The notes below the pieces were generated by a model that was given only the letters and a program-made list of their open reading frames with translations, had not been told where the DNA came from and made no database searches. Source: CBDCYS01 sp965224215 (lineage in GTDB: Bacteria; Acidobacteriota; Terriglobia; Bryobacterales; UBA6623). From it: a stretch of 64,000 nt of DNA. Shown piece by piece: positions 57,049 to 64,000 of the stretch. Made by a program: the position numbers and the translations under genes. The stretch spans positions 178,012-242,011 of the forward strand of contig CBDCYS010000008.1 of the NCBI GenBank assembly GCA_965224215.1, given 5' to 3'. Every line of letters starts with the position of its first letter. Position 1 is the stretch's first letter.

Positions 57049-58153
57049 ATGGGATTCAGAAGAAACATACAAGATCCGAAACTCTCCGGCGAAAGTCCGG
57101 ATGAGCTAGACGCTCTGATGCGAAAAACGGTTCGCGAGTTTACGCGACAGACTTCCGAACAGGAGGATTCAGCCTTGACTGTGAAGCTTACCGATGAGCG
57201 GCGTCGCCGGGAATCACTTGAACGGCAACTAAACGACGTGCGAGAAGAGAGCCGCCGCAGCCGACAGCAAGCGGAACTCATGGATCGCCAATCCAAGATA
57301 CGCGAATCGTTGCAGCGTCTTGGAGTTCGCAAGGCTGACCTCGCGCTGAAGCTCGTAAAGGATGACATCTTTCGAGCGGAGGACGGTGACCTCTACGGTG
57401 AGGTTGCCGGAAAGCAGATCACCTACCACCTGAATTATGCACAGATTCTCTTTGCGAGTGTGGCTGCGTTCGTAGCGGGTTGGCGGTCGTCGTGAGGTGG
57501 TAGCTCGGCAACTGGCCTTTTGGCTTCTCCGTGTCCGGTTTCCCTTCCCGCCCAGAATCCGCGTCGTCAAAACCTCGCTCGGAAGTGACGTGTTTCCAGT
57601 GCGTTACGGCTAGTGCATAGCCAGGCTCTCAGATCAGCGCCCTCCCGACCACCGGCAGCAAGCCGCCGTAGGGAGTCGGCTTCCTGCCGCGGAAGCGGTA
57701 AGGCGTCGAAGCCCCGATTTTATTGGGCCGCGAGGCCGTCACGGTTGGGCCTTGTTGGACGGGCCTTTGGGAGCTATGCTGTTTTCGTCTGGTAACCATG
57801 TGGGTGACCTCCTTGGGGTTGGCTGGCGAAGCTGGGATCTTTGCCAGCCTACCTTTTTACCCCATGTTTTCGGGGGTCCCAAATGGTCTCTTGTGGCTCA
57901 GCCCTCCTCAGGTCCACGCCGCAGTGCATAATTCAGGTACCACGAGTATCTCAGTCAGTTCGTAGCGGACAATCCCGAATTGTTGCCTCCTCGAATTGCG
58001 GGAGGGGCCGGGGCCGTTGGAGCTTCGGATGGCGAGATCTCGTCAGCAGGCTTCGATTTAGAGAGAATCCACCCGGGAATGAGCCAGGCAGATTCTGCTC
58101 ATGCATGGAGGGAGGTTGCGCGCTTGACCGGGCATGGCTCGAGCAAGTGGTAA
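57049..58153 (+). pseudogene. Phage scaffold-like protein split by a MITE
   Basis: The gene lies between portal and major capsid, the normal place for a scaffolding protein. The first part (ATG 57049, MGFRRNIQDPKLSGESPDEL) is strongly charged and coiled-coil-like (LTDERRRRESLERQLNDV, EESRRSRQQAELMDRQSKI). After the MITE it resumes at 57943 with EYLSQFVADNPELLPPRIAG and ends with TAA at 58151-58153. Removal of 509 bp plus TACCA restores 196 codons. Long Arg/Glu/Gln helix sequence supports the scaffold call, but no motif proves it. Confidence 0.75.
57429..57937 (-). mobile_element. 509-bp MITE derived from an IS1380-type element, copy 2
   Basis: It has the same length and ends as copy 1 and differs at few positions (for example TCTTTGCG against ACTTTGCG near the left end). 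The target duplication TACCA is at 57424-57428 and 57938-57942, in the scaffold-like gene. Confidence 0.93.
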
Positions 58154-58216
58154 CCAGTCGCAGAAAGGCGGGGCCCGAAAAGCCTCATTTGTTTAAGAGT
58201 GATAGGGAGGAGTTAT

Positions 58217-59128
58217 ATGGCAGCAATTACATCCGGGAACGTTGCACAAGCGATCGTGAAACTGGTGGCAGCCGATGCACTGCCCGCGTTAATGGGAAAC
58301 CTGATTATGGGCAACCTGGGTAACCGCAATTACGAACCGGTCCTCGGTCAAGCCGGAGACACGGTCAATATTCCGATTGTTCCAAGCATGGTGGCCAACA
58401 ACATCGCCGAAGGAGGGACGGTCACAACGCAGAATCCGAGCCTGGGCAACGCTCAGATTGTTCTCAACACACATGCAGAGGCGACATTCCAGATTCCGGA
58501 TGTTACCAAAGTCTTGGCCGTGCCGGACCTTCTGCGGATCTACATGGAGCCCGCTGTCGTGGCGATTGCAGAGAAAATCGAAACTGATTTGTTCAATCTC
58601 TATGCCTCGCTGACGGCGAATCCAACATTGGGGACGCCGGGGACGTCTTTGACGGAAGCGGTGGTTGACTCGGCGGAAACCGCCCTATTTCAGGCAAAAG
58701 TGCCACAGAGTCAAACCCGATTTCTAGTCGTCGATCCTGATAGTTATTCGGCATTGCGACAGATTCCACGGTTTAGTGAGTTTCAAAGCGCCGGAGAGGC
58801 TGGCGTCAATGCTCTAATTCACGGGGCCGTGGGACGGCTAAAGGACTTTGTCGTTTTCCGTTCACAGTTTGTCGCGAAATCGGGTGGCGCCCCGGTTACG
58901 ACGCATAACCTTGCTTTCGCTCGTGACGCGATCGGACTTGTAGTTCGGCGCCTACCTCAGCCTTTACCGGGCACCGGCGCTATCGCGGAACACGCGGAGC
59001 TTGGCAACTTTGGGATGCGGGTCGTGATGAGCTATCAACCGAGCACCCTGGCACAGCAGTTTACGGTTGACGTTCTTTACGGTGCGGCGGTCATCCGCAA
59101 TGAGTTTGGCGTTCAGGTGGAATCCTAG
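58217..59128 (+). CDS. Phage major capsid protein
   Basis: A 303-residue coat protein with MAAITSGNVAQAIVKLVAAD at the start, GQAGDTVNIPIVPSMVANNI and IPDVTKVLAVPDLLRIYMEP in the middle and a beta-rich end (GMRVVMSYQPSTLAQQF, GAAVIRNEFGVQV). This fits HK97-fold coats, nearest in style to P22-like coat proteins. ATG 58217 has a strong GGGAGGAG eight bases upstream, in line with high expression. It is intact, unlike its upstream neighbours. A GC-rich hairpin follows it. Confidence 0.82.
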   Translation: MAAITSGNVAQAIVKLVAADALPALMGNLIMGNLGNRNYEPVLGQAGDTVNIPIVPSMVANNIAEGGTVTTQNPSLGNAQIVLNTHAEATFQIPDVTKVLAVPDLLRIYMEPAVVAIAEKIETDLFNLYASLTANPTLGTPGTSLTEAVVDSAETALFQAKVPQSQTRFLVVDPDSYSALRQIPRFSEFQSAGEAGVNALIHGAVGRLKDFVVFRSQFVAKSGGAPVTTHNLAFARDAIGLVVRRLPQPLPGTGAIAEHAELGNFGMRVVMSYQPSTLAQQFTVDVLYGAAVIRNEFGVQVES

Positions 59129-59135
59129 GCGCGAC

Positions 59136-59164
59136 AACCCGCCCCCGGTCTTCGGGGGCGGGTT
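59136..59164 (+). terminator. GC-rich hairpin after the capsid gene
   Basis: AACCCGCCCCCG (59136-59147), loop GTCTT, CGGGGGCGGGTT (59153-59164): a perfect 12-bp stem. There is no T run, so it may stabilise the capsid mRNA or attenuate transcription rather than end it fully. Confidence 0.6.
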
Positions 59165-59193
59165 AACCATCAACACGTGCAGGTAAAAAACCA

Positions 59194-59523
59194 ATGGACC
59201 TAAAAGCGTTTTATCAACGAATCGGACAGACCGAACAGTCGATTAAGGATGAGTTTCCTTTCATCAGGAGTCTGCCGACCGAGGACGGCGGAAAGGCAGG
59301 CCGACTGGTGGAAGTATCTCGATCACTCGCGGCGCGAATGATTGTTGAAGGGACGGCCGAGCTAGCCAGTGCTAAAGAGTGTGTGGCCGCTCGGACGCGG
59401 GTCGAAGACGAGAGGAAACAAGAAGAGAACCGCCGGCGTGCGGCCCAGGTGCAATTCACAGTCCTCTCCGATACGGATCTGAAGGCCGTCCAGGAAGCGG
59501 CCCGTACTAGCCAGAAGGCATAA
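59194..59523 (+). CDS. Phage hypothetical protein
   Basis: A 109-residue protein just after the major capsid gene. It is charged and mostly helical (ARTRVEDERKQEENRRRAAQV) with a short folded start (MDLKAFYQRIGQTEQSIKDEF). No known family recognised. Position suggests a head-closure or accessory head role. Two bases separate it from the next gene. Confidence 0.65.
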   Translation: MDLKAFYQRIGQTEQSIKDEFPFIRSLPTEDGGKAGRLVEVSRSLAARMIVEGTAELASAKECVAARTRVEDERKQEENRRRAAQVQFTVLSDTDLKAVQEAARTSQKA

Positions 59524-59525
59524 TT

Positions 59526-60323
59526 ATGGCGCTATTCACTGACCAGAGCGTGTCGGAGGTCGCAGACCTTGTTGCCTACGAAGCTAATCTACCCGAAGTT
59601 TCGAGTGCGGAGGGAATTGATCTAGAAACCAAAATACGACTGGCCCAAACGGAGGTTCGCACGCACCTGGAGGCGGCATCGACTCGGCCGGGGAACGTCT
59701 ATCACGCGCGCGGGGCCGGGTGGCAGTCGACGGGTGGTGAAGCGAACTTGTCTAGATTTGAGCTTCAACAAGTCGTGGTGACTCCGCCGCTAAAGCTCTG
59801 GCACACGTTTCAAACGTTGGCGATCATTTACCGCGATGCATATAACCGCAAATTAAACGACAAGTACCTGCCGAAATGGAAGGAGTACAAAGAACTCGCG
59901 AATTGGGCGTCGGACTTGTTGTTTCAAACAGGGATTGGCATTACCAGTTGTCCGGTTGTGCGTCCGCAGGAACCGACCCTGGATTGGGTATCTTCGACAC
60001 TTGCCAGTAAGGCGCTGTTCGTTCGGATTACTTGGGTAGGGACGAAAGGGATAGAGGGTTCCGGAAGTTTGGAACAAGCTATCGCCATACCTGTCGGCAA
60101 CGGACTACGAGTAACGCCCCCTACCGCCCCTTCCGGGGTGAGCGGGTGGAATGTTTACGTTGGGGAGTCCAGCGGAGTGGCTATGCGGCAGGGAGTGGAG
60201 CCGCTTGATTTGGGAGCTGCCTGGGTCATGCCTGACATAGGGCTGACCGTGGGGGAGCTGATCCAGGATGGGCAACCACCGGAAGTTTTCAAGACAGTGC
60301 CGCGGTTTCTGCAACGCGGTTAG
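59526..60323 (+). CDS. Phage head-tail connector-region protein
   Basis: A 265-residue protein not assigned to a family. The first 150 residues are helical (SEVADLVAYEANLPEV, IRLAQTEVRTHLEAA, AIIYRDAYNRKLNDKYLPKW), which fits adaptor/connector proteins that follow the capsid gene. The last 110 residues are beta-rich with a fibronectin-like stretch (TPPTAPSGVSGWNVYVGESS). It may bind the portal or decorate the neck. It starts two bases after the previous stop. Confidence 0.65.
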   Translation: MALFTDQSVSEVADLVAYEANLPEVSSAEGIDLETKIRLAQTEVRTHLEAASTRPGNVYHARGAGWQSTGGEANLSRFELQQVVVTPPLKLWHTFQTLAIIYRDAYNRKLNDKYLPKWKEYKELANWASDLLFQTGIGITSCPVVRPQEPTLDWVSSTLASKALFVRITWVGTKGIEGSGSLEQAIAIPVGNGLRVTPPTAPSGVSGWNVYVGESSGVAMRQGVEPLDLGAAWVMPDIGLTVGELIQDGQPPEVFKTVPRFLQRG

Positions 60324-60383
60324 CGGTAGACGACGGGAGCGGGTGGCCGTTTTCGAGCCCCAGAGAAGGAGAAGCGAATTAAC

Positions 60384-60878
60384 GTGACAAACCTGTGCTT
60401 AGATGCGTTGACTGGAGTGCGCGACTACCTGCTCGCTGGAGATGGGATCAACGCGGCGCTCGCGGAAATCGGGGGGAGAGATATGACTTTCCTCACGCCG
60501 TTGTCGGAGGAGAACACGCTGATCCAGAACGTCTCCGCGAAGATCGCGGACGAAAACGAGCTGACCACGTATCCAGCGGTCTACCTGTACTGCTCTCGGA
60601 TGGACAACGAGCTGTTGGAGAAGTTCAGGAAGTTTTCTGGTCGCATATGGCTGGTAGCGGATGTGCGCGTCAGTCAAGAGCGTTTCATCAGCCTCGAAAG
60701 CCAAGTTGCCCGTTACGGGGAGGCTGTGACGGCGGTGCTTGGAAAACACTTGGGAAAGTGGACGGACAACTTGGCGTACAGCGGGGTCCACAAGGTGGAG
60801 TTCCATGGGGTAGAGCACGGTGGCCAGAACTTCATCCAGCGGGCCGAAATAGAGATCGAACTGCAAGCTCACGAATAG
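60384..60878 (+). CDS. Phage tail terminator/completion-like protein
   Basis: A 164-residue protein with GTG start (AAGGAG upstream). The pattern of an N-terminal helix, PAVYLYCSRMDN-type strand and later RIWLVADVRVSQERFISLE suits tail-terminator or minor tail proteins that sit before the tail tube gene. No firm family hit can be claimed from reading alone. The neighbour order (connector, this gene, tail tube, chaperone) supports the role. Confidence 0.55.
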   Translation: MTNLCLDALTGVRDYLLAGDGINAALAEIGGRDMTFLTPLSEENTLIQNVSAKIADENELTTYPAVYLYCSRMDNELLEKFRKFSGRIWLVADVRVSQERFISLESQVARYGEAVTAVLGKHLGKWTDNLAYSGVHKVEFHGVEHGGQNFIQRAEIEIELQAHE

Positions 60879-60942
60879 ATGTGACCTCGTAGCAGCCTGG
60901 GTAACAAAGCGAGGGCAGACGCTTCAACCGAGAGGAACGAAA

Positions 60943-62115
60943 ATGGCAAATTGTGTACTTTCTAATCAGAATCGTTTTTACGTCGAGCGCGAGCCGAGTT
61001 TCGGAAGCGTGCCATCGATAACGGCGGCAAACCGGATCTCCGCACTCAAACTGGGTATCCGGCAGCAGCTCGAACTGCGCCAACGGAGAGACAAAACGGG
61101 AGGGCGGACCTACGTGGGGGTTTCTCCGGGCGGTAGACGGACGACTGAATTCAGTCTGCAGACATACCTCATCGAGAATGCCGTGCCCAGCTCTCCTCCC
61201 GTATTTGGACCCATGGTGGAGGCCGCAATGGGAGGAGCAGCGGTCTCGTTTAACGGCGGCACAGCGGGGACTGGGTCGACGACGTCCCAAGTCGTTTTCA
61301 GCAGTAGCCACGGGCTTGCGAAAGGCCAGGGGATTGTTTTCAGCGGAGAGCTGCGGTTCGTCGACACGGTTGTCGATTCGACGACGGTTCAAACCAACGC
61401 ACCGTTTTCAATCGCGCCTTCATCTGGTAATCCGCTCGATGGAACTGTGACTTATTCTCCCGCTGGAGAGTTGCCGAGTGTTTCAGTGTTTGACTACTGG
61501 GACCCCGCGGCGGCGGTCGATCGAATTCTGGTTGGCGGATCGTGCGGTCGATTCCAAGTCAAAATTAATGCCGACTATCACGAGCTTGAGTTCTCAGGTG
61601 AAGCGCAAGATGTCATCGATACAGAGTCATTCGCCTCGGGCCAGGGTGGTCTCGGCTCGTTTCCAGTAGAACCCACCCTAGTCGGCGATATAGCGGCACC
61701 TATTCCCGGCAACTTGGGCCAAGCCTGGTTAGGCACTCCTGCTAACAAGTTTCTAACGATCACGAGTGCCCTCGTAGATCTAGATAACAGCCTGGACTTG
61801 CGAAATCGAGAATTTGGGTCGGCGACGCCTCAGTGCATCGCCGCTGGGATACGGCGGGTCAATGCAAATTTCGAGCTTCTTGAGGCTGATGATGCGGCTA
61901 CGCGAGGACTCTATGCATCTGCCCGCTCGGAAACGCCGATCGGTGTGATGTTTCAGCTCGGCGATGATTCCGGGCGGTTGATGGGAGTCTATATGCCCAA
62001 TGTAGTGCCGGTAGTTCCCGAGTTTAACGACGAGGAACGAATTCTACAGTGGAGCTTCACCGGCTCCAGAGCGCAAGGGCAGGTGGATGACGAAATATTC
62101 GTAGCGTTTGGATGA
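60943..62115 (+). CDS. Phage tail tube-like protein
   Basis: A 390-residue beta-rich protein. It begins MANCVLSNQNRFYVEREPSFG, a style found in major tail tube proteins of siphophages, and contains FSLQTYLIENAV, KINADYHELEFSGEAQDV and IQ-like strands near the end (VVPEFNDEERILQWSFTGSR). GAGAGGAACG lies upstream. Its stop overlaps the start of the tail chaperone gene (ATGA at 62112-62115), as is common between tube and chaperone genes. Confidence 0.7.
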   Translation: MANCVLSNQNRFYVEREPSFGSVPSITAANRISALKLGIRQQLELRQRRDKTGGRTYVGVSPGGRRTTEFSLQTYLIENAVPSSPPVFGPMVEAAMGGAAVSFNGGTAGTGSTTSQVVFSSSHGLAKGQGIVFSGELRFVDTVVDSTTVQTNAPFSIAPSSGNPLDGTVTYSPAGELPSVSVFDYWDPAAAVDRILVGGSCGRFQVKINADYHELEFSGEAQDVIDTESFASGQGGLGSFPVEPTLVGDIAAPIPGNLGQAWLGTPANKFLTITSALVDLDNSLDLRNREFGSATPQCIAAGIRRVNANFELLEADDAATRGLYASARSETPIGVMFQLGDDSGRLMGVYMPNVVPVVPEFNDEERILQWSFTGSRAQGQVDDEIFVAFG

Positions 62116-62555
62116 TATGCATGAAATACGAAAGCATTGTAACTATCGAAGCCGAAGAATGTTCGGGAGTCAAGTTTACTGTGAGACGTATGTCTTTCGG
62201 GCGACGCCTCGAGTTAGCGAGAAGCATCAGGGACAAGCTAGGCCGCCTAGAGTTCTTGTCGGCGGGTGAAAAAGGAACGGCTGACGAGGCAGAGGCGGCG
62301 TTTCTCGCTTGCGAGATTGACCGCCAATACGCGGAGTGGGGGTTGACATCGATCGAAGGACTGGAGATCGACGGAGAACCCGCGACACCGCAAAGTCTGC
62401 TAAACAGTGGCCCGGATTCGCTGGTTAGCGAGGTTTTGGAAGCGGTTTATCGAGAGGCTGGGCTCAACGGGGAAGAGCGAAAAAACTCCGAGTCGCATTC
62501 CACTTCCTCCAAGGAAAGCAGGCCGGGTGGAAATGCGACCAATGTCGCCGTTTAG
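62112..62555 (+). CDS. Phage tail assembly chaperone, short form (gpG-like)
   Basis: A 147-residue, mostly helical acidic protein (MSFGRRLELARSIRDKLGRL, AEAAFLACEIDRQYAEWGL, LVSEVLEAVYREAGLNGEE). Its place between tail tube and tape-measure position and the slippery heptamer in its last third (62480-62486) make it the counterpart of lambda gpG. Frameshifting would give a longer gpGT-like form that ends at 62842. The short form ends in low-complexity Ser-rich sequence, which suggests the tail after the slip site is not under selection. Confidence 0.72.
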   Translation: MICMKYESIVTIEAEECSGVKFTVRRMSFGRRLELARSIRDKLGRLEFLSAGEKGTADEAEAAFLACEIDRQYAEWGLTSIEGLEIDGEPATPQSLLNSGPDSLVSEVLEAVYREAGLNGEERKNSESHSTSSKESRPGGNATNVAV

Positions 62556-62842
62556 GCCTGGAGAAAAAGAGAAGGTGTGGGTGGTTACCTCAGCAAGTTG
62601 GGCAGCCGTCGACGGTCTGGGTGAGCAAACTTCGCCTGCGGGGCGAAGGGCGACTTTCCCTTGAGGAGTGTCCTGTCAGCTACGTCAGCGGTGACAGCGT
62701 AGCGGCAGTGGAGGATTTTCTGGTGCATCAAGTACTAGGTGGCGGAACGGAACTGCTGGACTGGCCAGGTCGGCGCGTAGACGCATTCGCAGTTCTAGCG
62801 AACGAATTAAGAAAAATGGAGATGAACTCTAGTGACGAGTAG
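62112..62842 (+). CDS. Tail assembly chaperone, frameshifted long form (gpGT-like)
   Basis: Read in frame to 62486, then -1. The extension is LRVAFHFLQGKQAGWKCDQC, then RRLGLEKKRRCGWLPQQVG and RRVDAFAVLANELRKMEM, ending TAG 62840-62842. The CDQC and a later RRCGW look like a small zinc ribbon. The extension has no good start of its own near 62490, and its content is clearly protein-like, which argues for the fusion. The long form would be 243 residues. Confidence 0.62.
62480..62486 (+). promoter_or_regulatory. Slippery heptamer A_AAA_AAC for -1 frameshifting
   Basis: In the frame of the short chaperone the codons are CGA AAA AAC, so the heptamer lies in the correct register for simultaneous slippage. 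It is one of the most efficient known slippery sequences. Confidence 0.75.
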
Positions 62843-63697
62843 TAACTTCCAAGATCTATCTGAAGCTCAAAGGCAGACGGCAAAAGTCCTGCGGAGCTTG
62901 CTGGTTCAGTTGCGGCGCGACGCGGGTACGTCAAGCCCGGAAGGGGCCCGAACGCTAGCAGGCTTGGAACGCAACCGGACACGGACTGGTTCTGGGGTTC
63001 GGAGCGTTTCGTCGGCGGCAGATCTGGAACGAGTTCTTCGGCCTCTTATCGCCCGGACTACGAGAGCACCAGCCAGCGCGGGGTCCGCCAACGTGCTCCC
63101 CCAAACGAATCCCCTGTTGGGCGCACCATCAGAACTGCAGATACGAGCCGGGCGCGCTGTTAGTGGGAGCGAAGACTTTGCACAGGCGATCGACACGGCG
63201 ACAAGGACGGCCCAGAACTTTGGGCGGCTCTTGAGTCAAAATACACACAAGCTCTGCTACAGAGCGGTCAAACGATCGGGGCGGGGCAAAGTTTGCTGAC
63301 AGGGTTATCGTCTTCGGTAGGACGAAGTGGTCGGTTGTCAGGGGTATTGGGCAGCGGATTGGGACTTATTCCACTGGGACTCAGAATCGCCGGGCTCTTC
63401 CGCAAGAAAGGAGGAGAACCTCAGCCATTGTCGCCGTTTGAGTTGCCTCCGAGCTTGTCACTCGAAGTGGCCAACACGGATAACATTCTCGGGGGATTTC
63501 CGCGGTTCGCTCGGAAACCAGCAGGGGAGGTCAGGGTACTACGCCAGGAATCACCAGCGCCGCAGCCCCAGGTCACCGTGAATGTAAACGCAATGGACAC
63601 GCAGTCCTTCCTTGATCGCTCGGAGGATATTGCTGGTGCCTTGCGAGACGCAATGCTGCACATGCACCCGATCAACGACGTAATCGGAGAGATGTGA
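62832..63697 (+). pseudogene. Phage tail protein in tape-measure position, one-base frameshift
   Basis: GTG 62832 overlaps the chaperone stop. The first frame reads MTSSNFQDLSEAQRQTAKVL to about 63240 (ATRTAQNFGRLLSQ); the other frame continues with YTQALLQSGQTIGAGQSLLT, a hydrophobic GSGLGLIPLGLRIAGLF and ends at 63697. One base lost in the A run near 63238 explains it, giving about 289 codons in total. Tape-measure proteins are usually much longer, so it is either a very short tape or another tail component. The hydrophobic segment fits a tape protein. Confidence 0.6.
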
Positions 63698-63730
63698 GCG
63701 ACGGTAATTGAAAAAGGAGACTCAAATTCG

Positions 63731-64000
63731 ATGGGAGTACCACGTTACAAAGAAGTTCCGGAGCACTGGCGGTCGCCAATTGGCCCCTACAGGCAAGCTC
63801 CAGCAGAATTCGGAGGGGAGTGGTGGATGGTCAATCCGTTTACCACCGAGGAACCGTGGAGGAACCAAGCTGGCCCAACTGAGCAACTGCCGGATGGATT
63901 CCCTGAAATCTTCGGACCTCGTCCAAAGGTTTCGGATTATCTGGATACGCCCAAGCCGAGTGACTCCTTTCGATTGGCGAAGTTACTGTGGGAGCAGGAC
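63731..64000 (+). CDS. Phage hypothetical protein, cut by the window end
   Basis: ATG 63731 with AAGGAG upstream opens MGVPRYKEVPEHWRSPIGPY and runs to the end of the window without a stop (90 codons seen). It is rich in Pro, Trp and Glu (GGEWWMVNPFTTEEPW). No family recognised; from position it should be a distal tail protein. Confidence 0.6.
   Translation, partial: MGVPRYKEVPEHWRSPIGPYRQAPAEFGGEWWMVNPFTTEEPWRNQAGPTEQLPDGFPEIFGPRPKVSDYLDTPKPSDSFRLAKLLWEQD

Overview
The window looks like chromosome from a GC-rich member of the Acidobacteriota, probably from the Solibacter/Bryobacter side. The pointers are a VWA protein of the acidobacterial VWFA-related type (48982-50124), a DUF1592/DUF1588 haem protein paired with a DUF1552 protein (30530-35522), a DUF1080 protein, MopE-like repeats, carboxypeptidase-regulatory-like secreted proteins and a fused aroDE gene. 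This placement is inferred from gene families only; no rRNA or tRNA was found.

Regions. 1-3.4 kb: a dead zwf split by an IS5/IS427-type element and fused at its 3' side to a 5'-truncated PQQ-type sugar dehydrogenase. 3.6-8.9 kb: Nramp-like transporter, unknown protein, MauE/thioredoxin fusion and two divergent 2-hydroxyacid dehydrogenase-type genes. 9-10.8 kb: an IS110-family element inside an interspersed repeat that recurs near 17 kb. 10.8-16.8 kb: two small secreted proteins, an aroDE-trpE operon and glutamate formimidoyltransferase. 17-26.5 kb: MBL hydrolase, NHL propeller, a compact mercury-responsive operon (merR, merT-merP fusion, two thioredoxin-like proteins, no merA), a rearrangement scar, a HAD phosphatase/LarA-like/epimerase operon and a GNAT gene. 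26.7-42.6 kb: catabolism and export (sugar-binding lipoprotein, PhyH oxygenase, TIM-barrel-like protein, haem protein pair, DUF1080, orphan ABC ATPase, rhamnulokinase, hydantoinase B), with an IS1595-family insertion. 42.6-50.1 kb: a candidate structured RNA, two degenerate IS elements, a polyprenyl sugar-phosphate transferase, YqgE and the VWA protein.

From about 50.8 kb to the end lies a decaying tailed-phage prophage with head and tail genes in standard order: terminase, portal, scaffold, major capsid, connectors, tail tube, tail assembly chaperone with a -1 frameshift site, and a tape-measure-position protein. The portal gene carries an IS1380-family element and an IS1595-family element, the latter itself hit by a 509-bp MITE; a second 509-bp MITE copy splits the scaffold gene. 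Removing each element plus one target duplication restores exact open frames (478 and 196 aa).

Several genes carry single-base frameshifts (sugar dehydrogenase, terminase, DUF1552, tape-position protein), so either local gene decay or residual sequencing error should be kept in mind.
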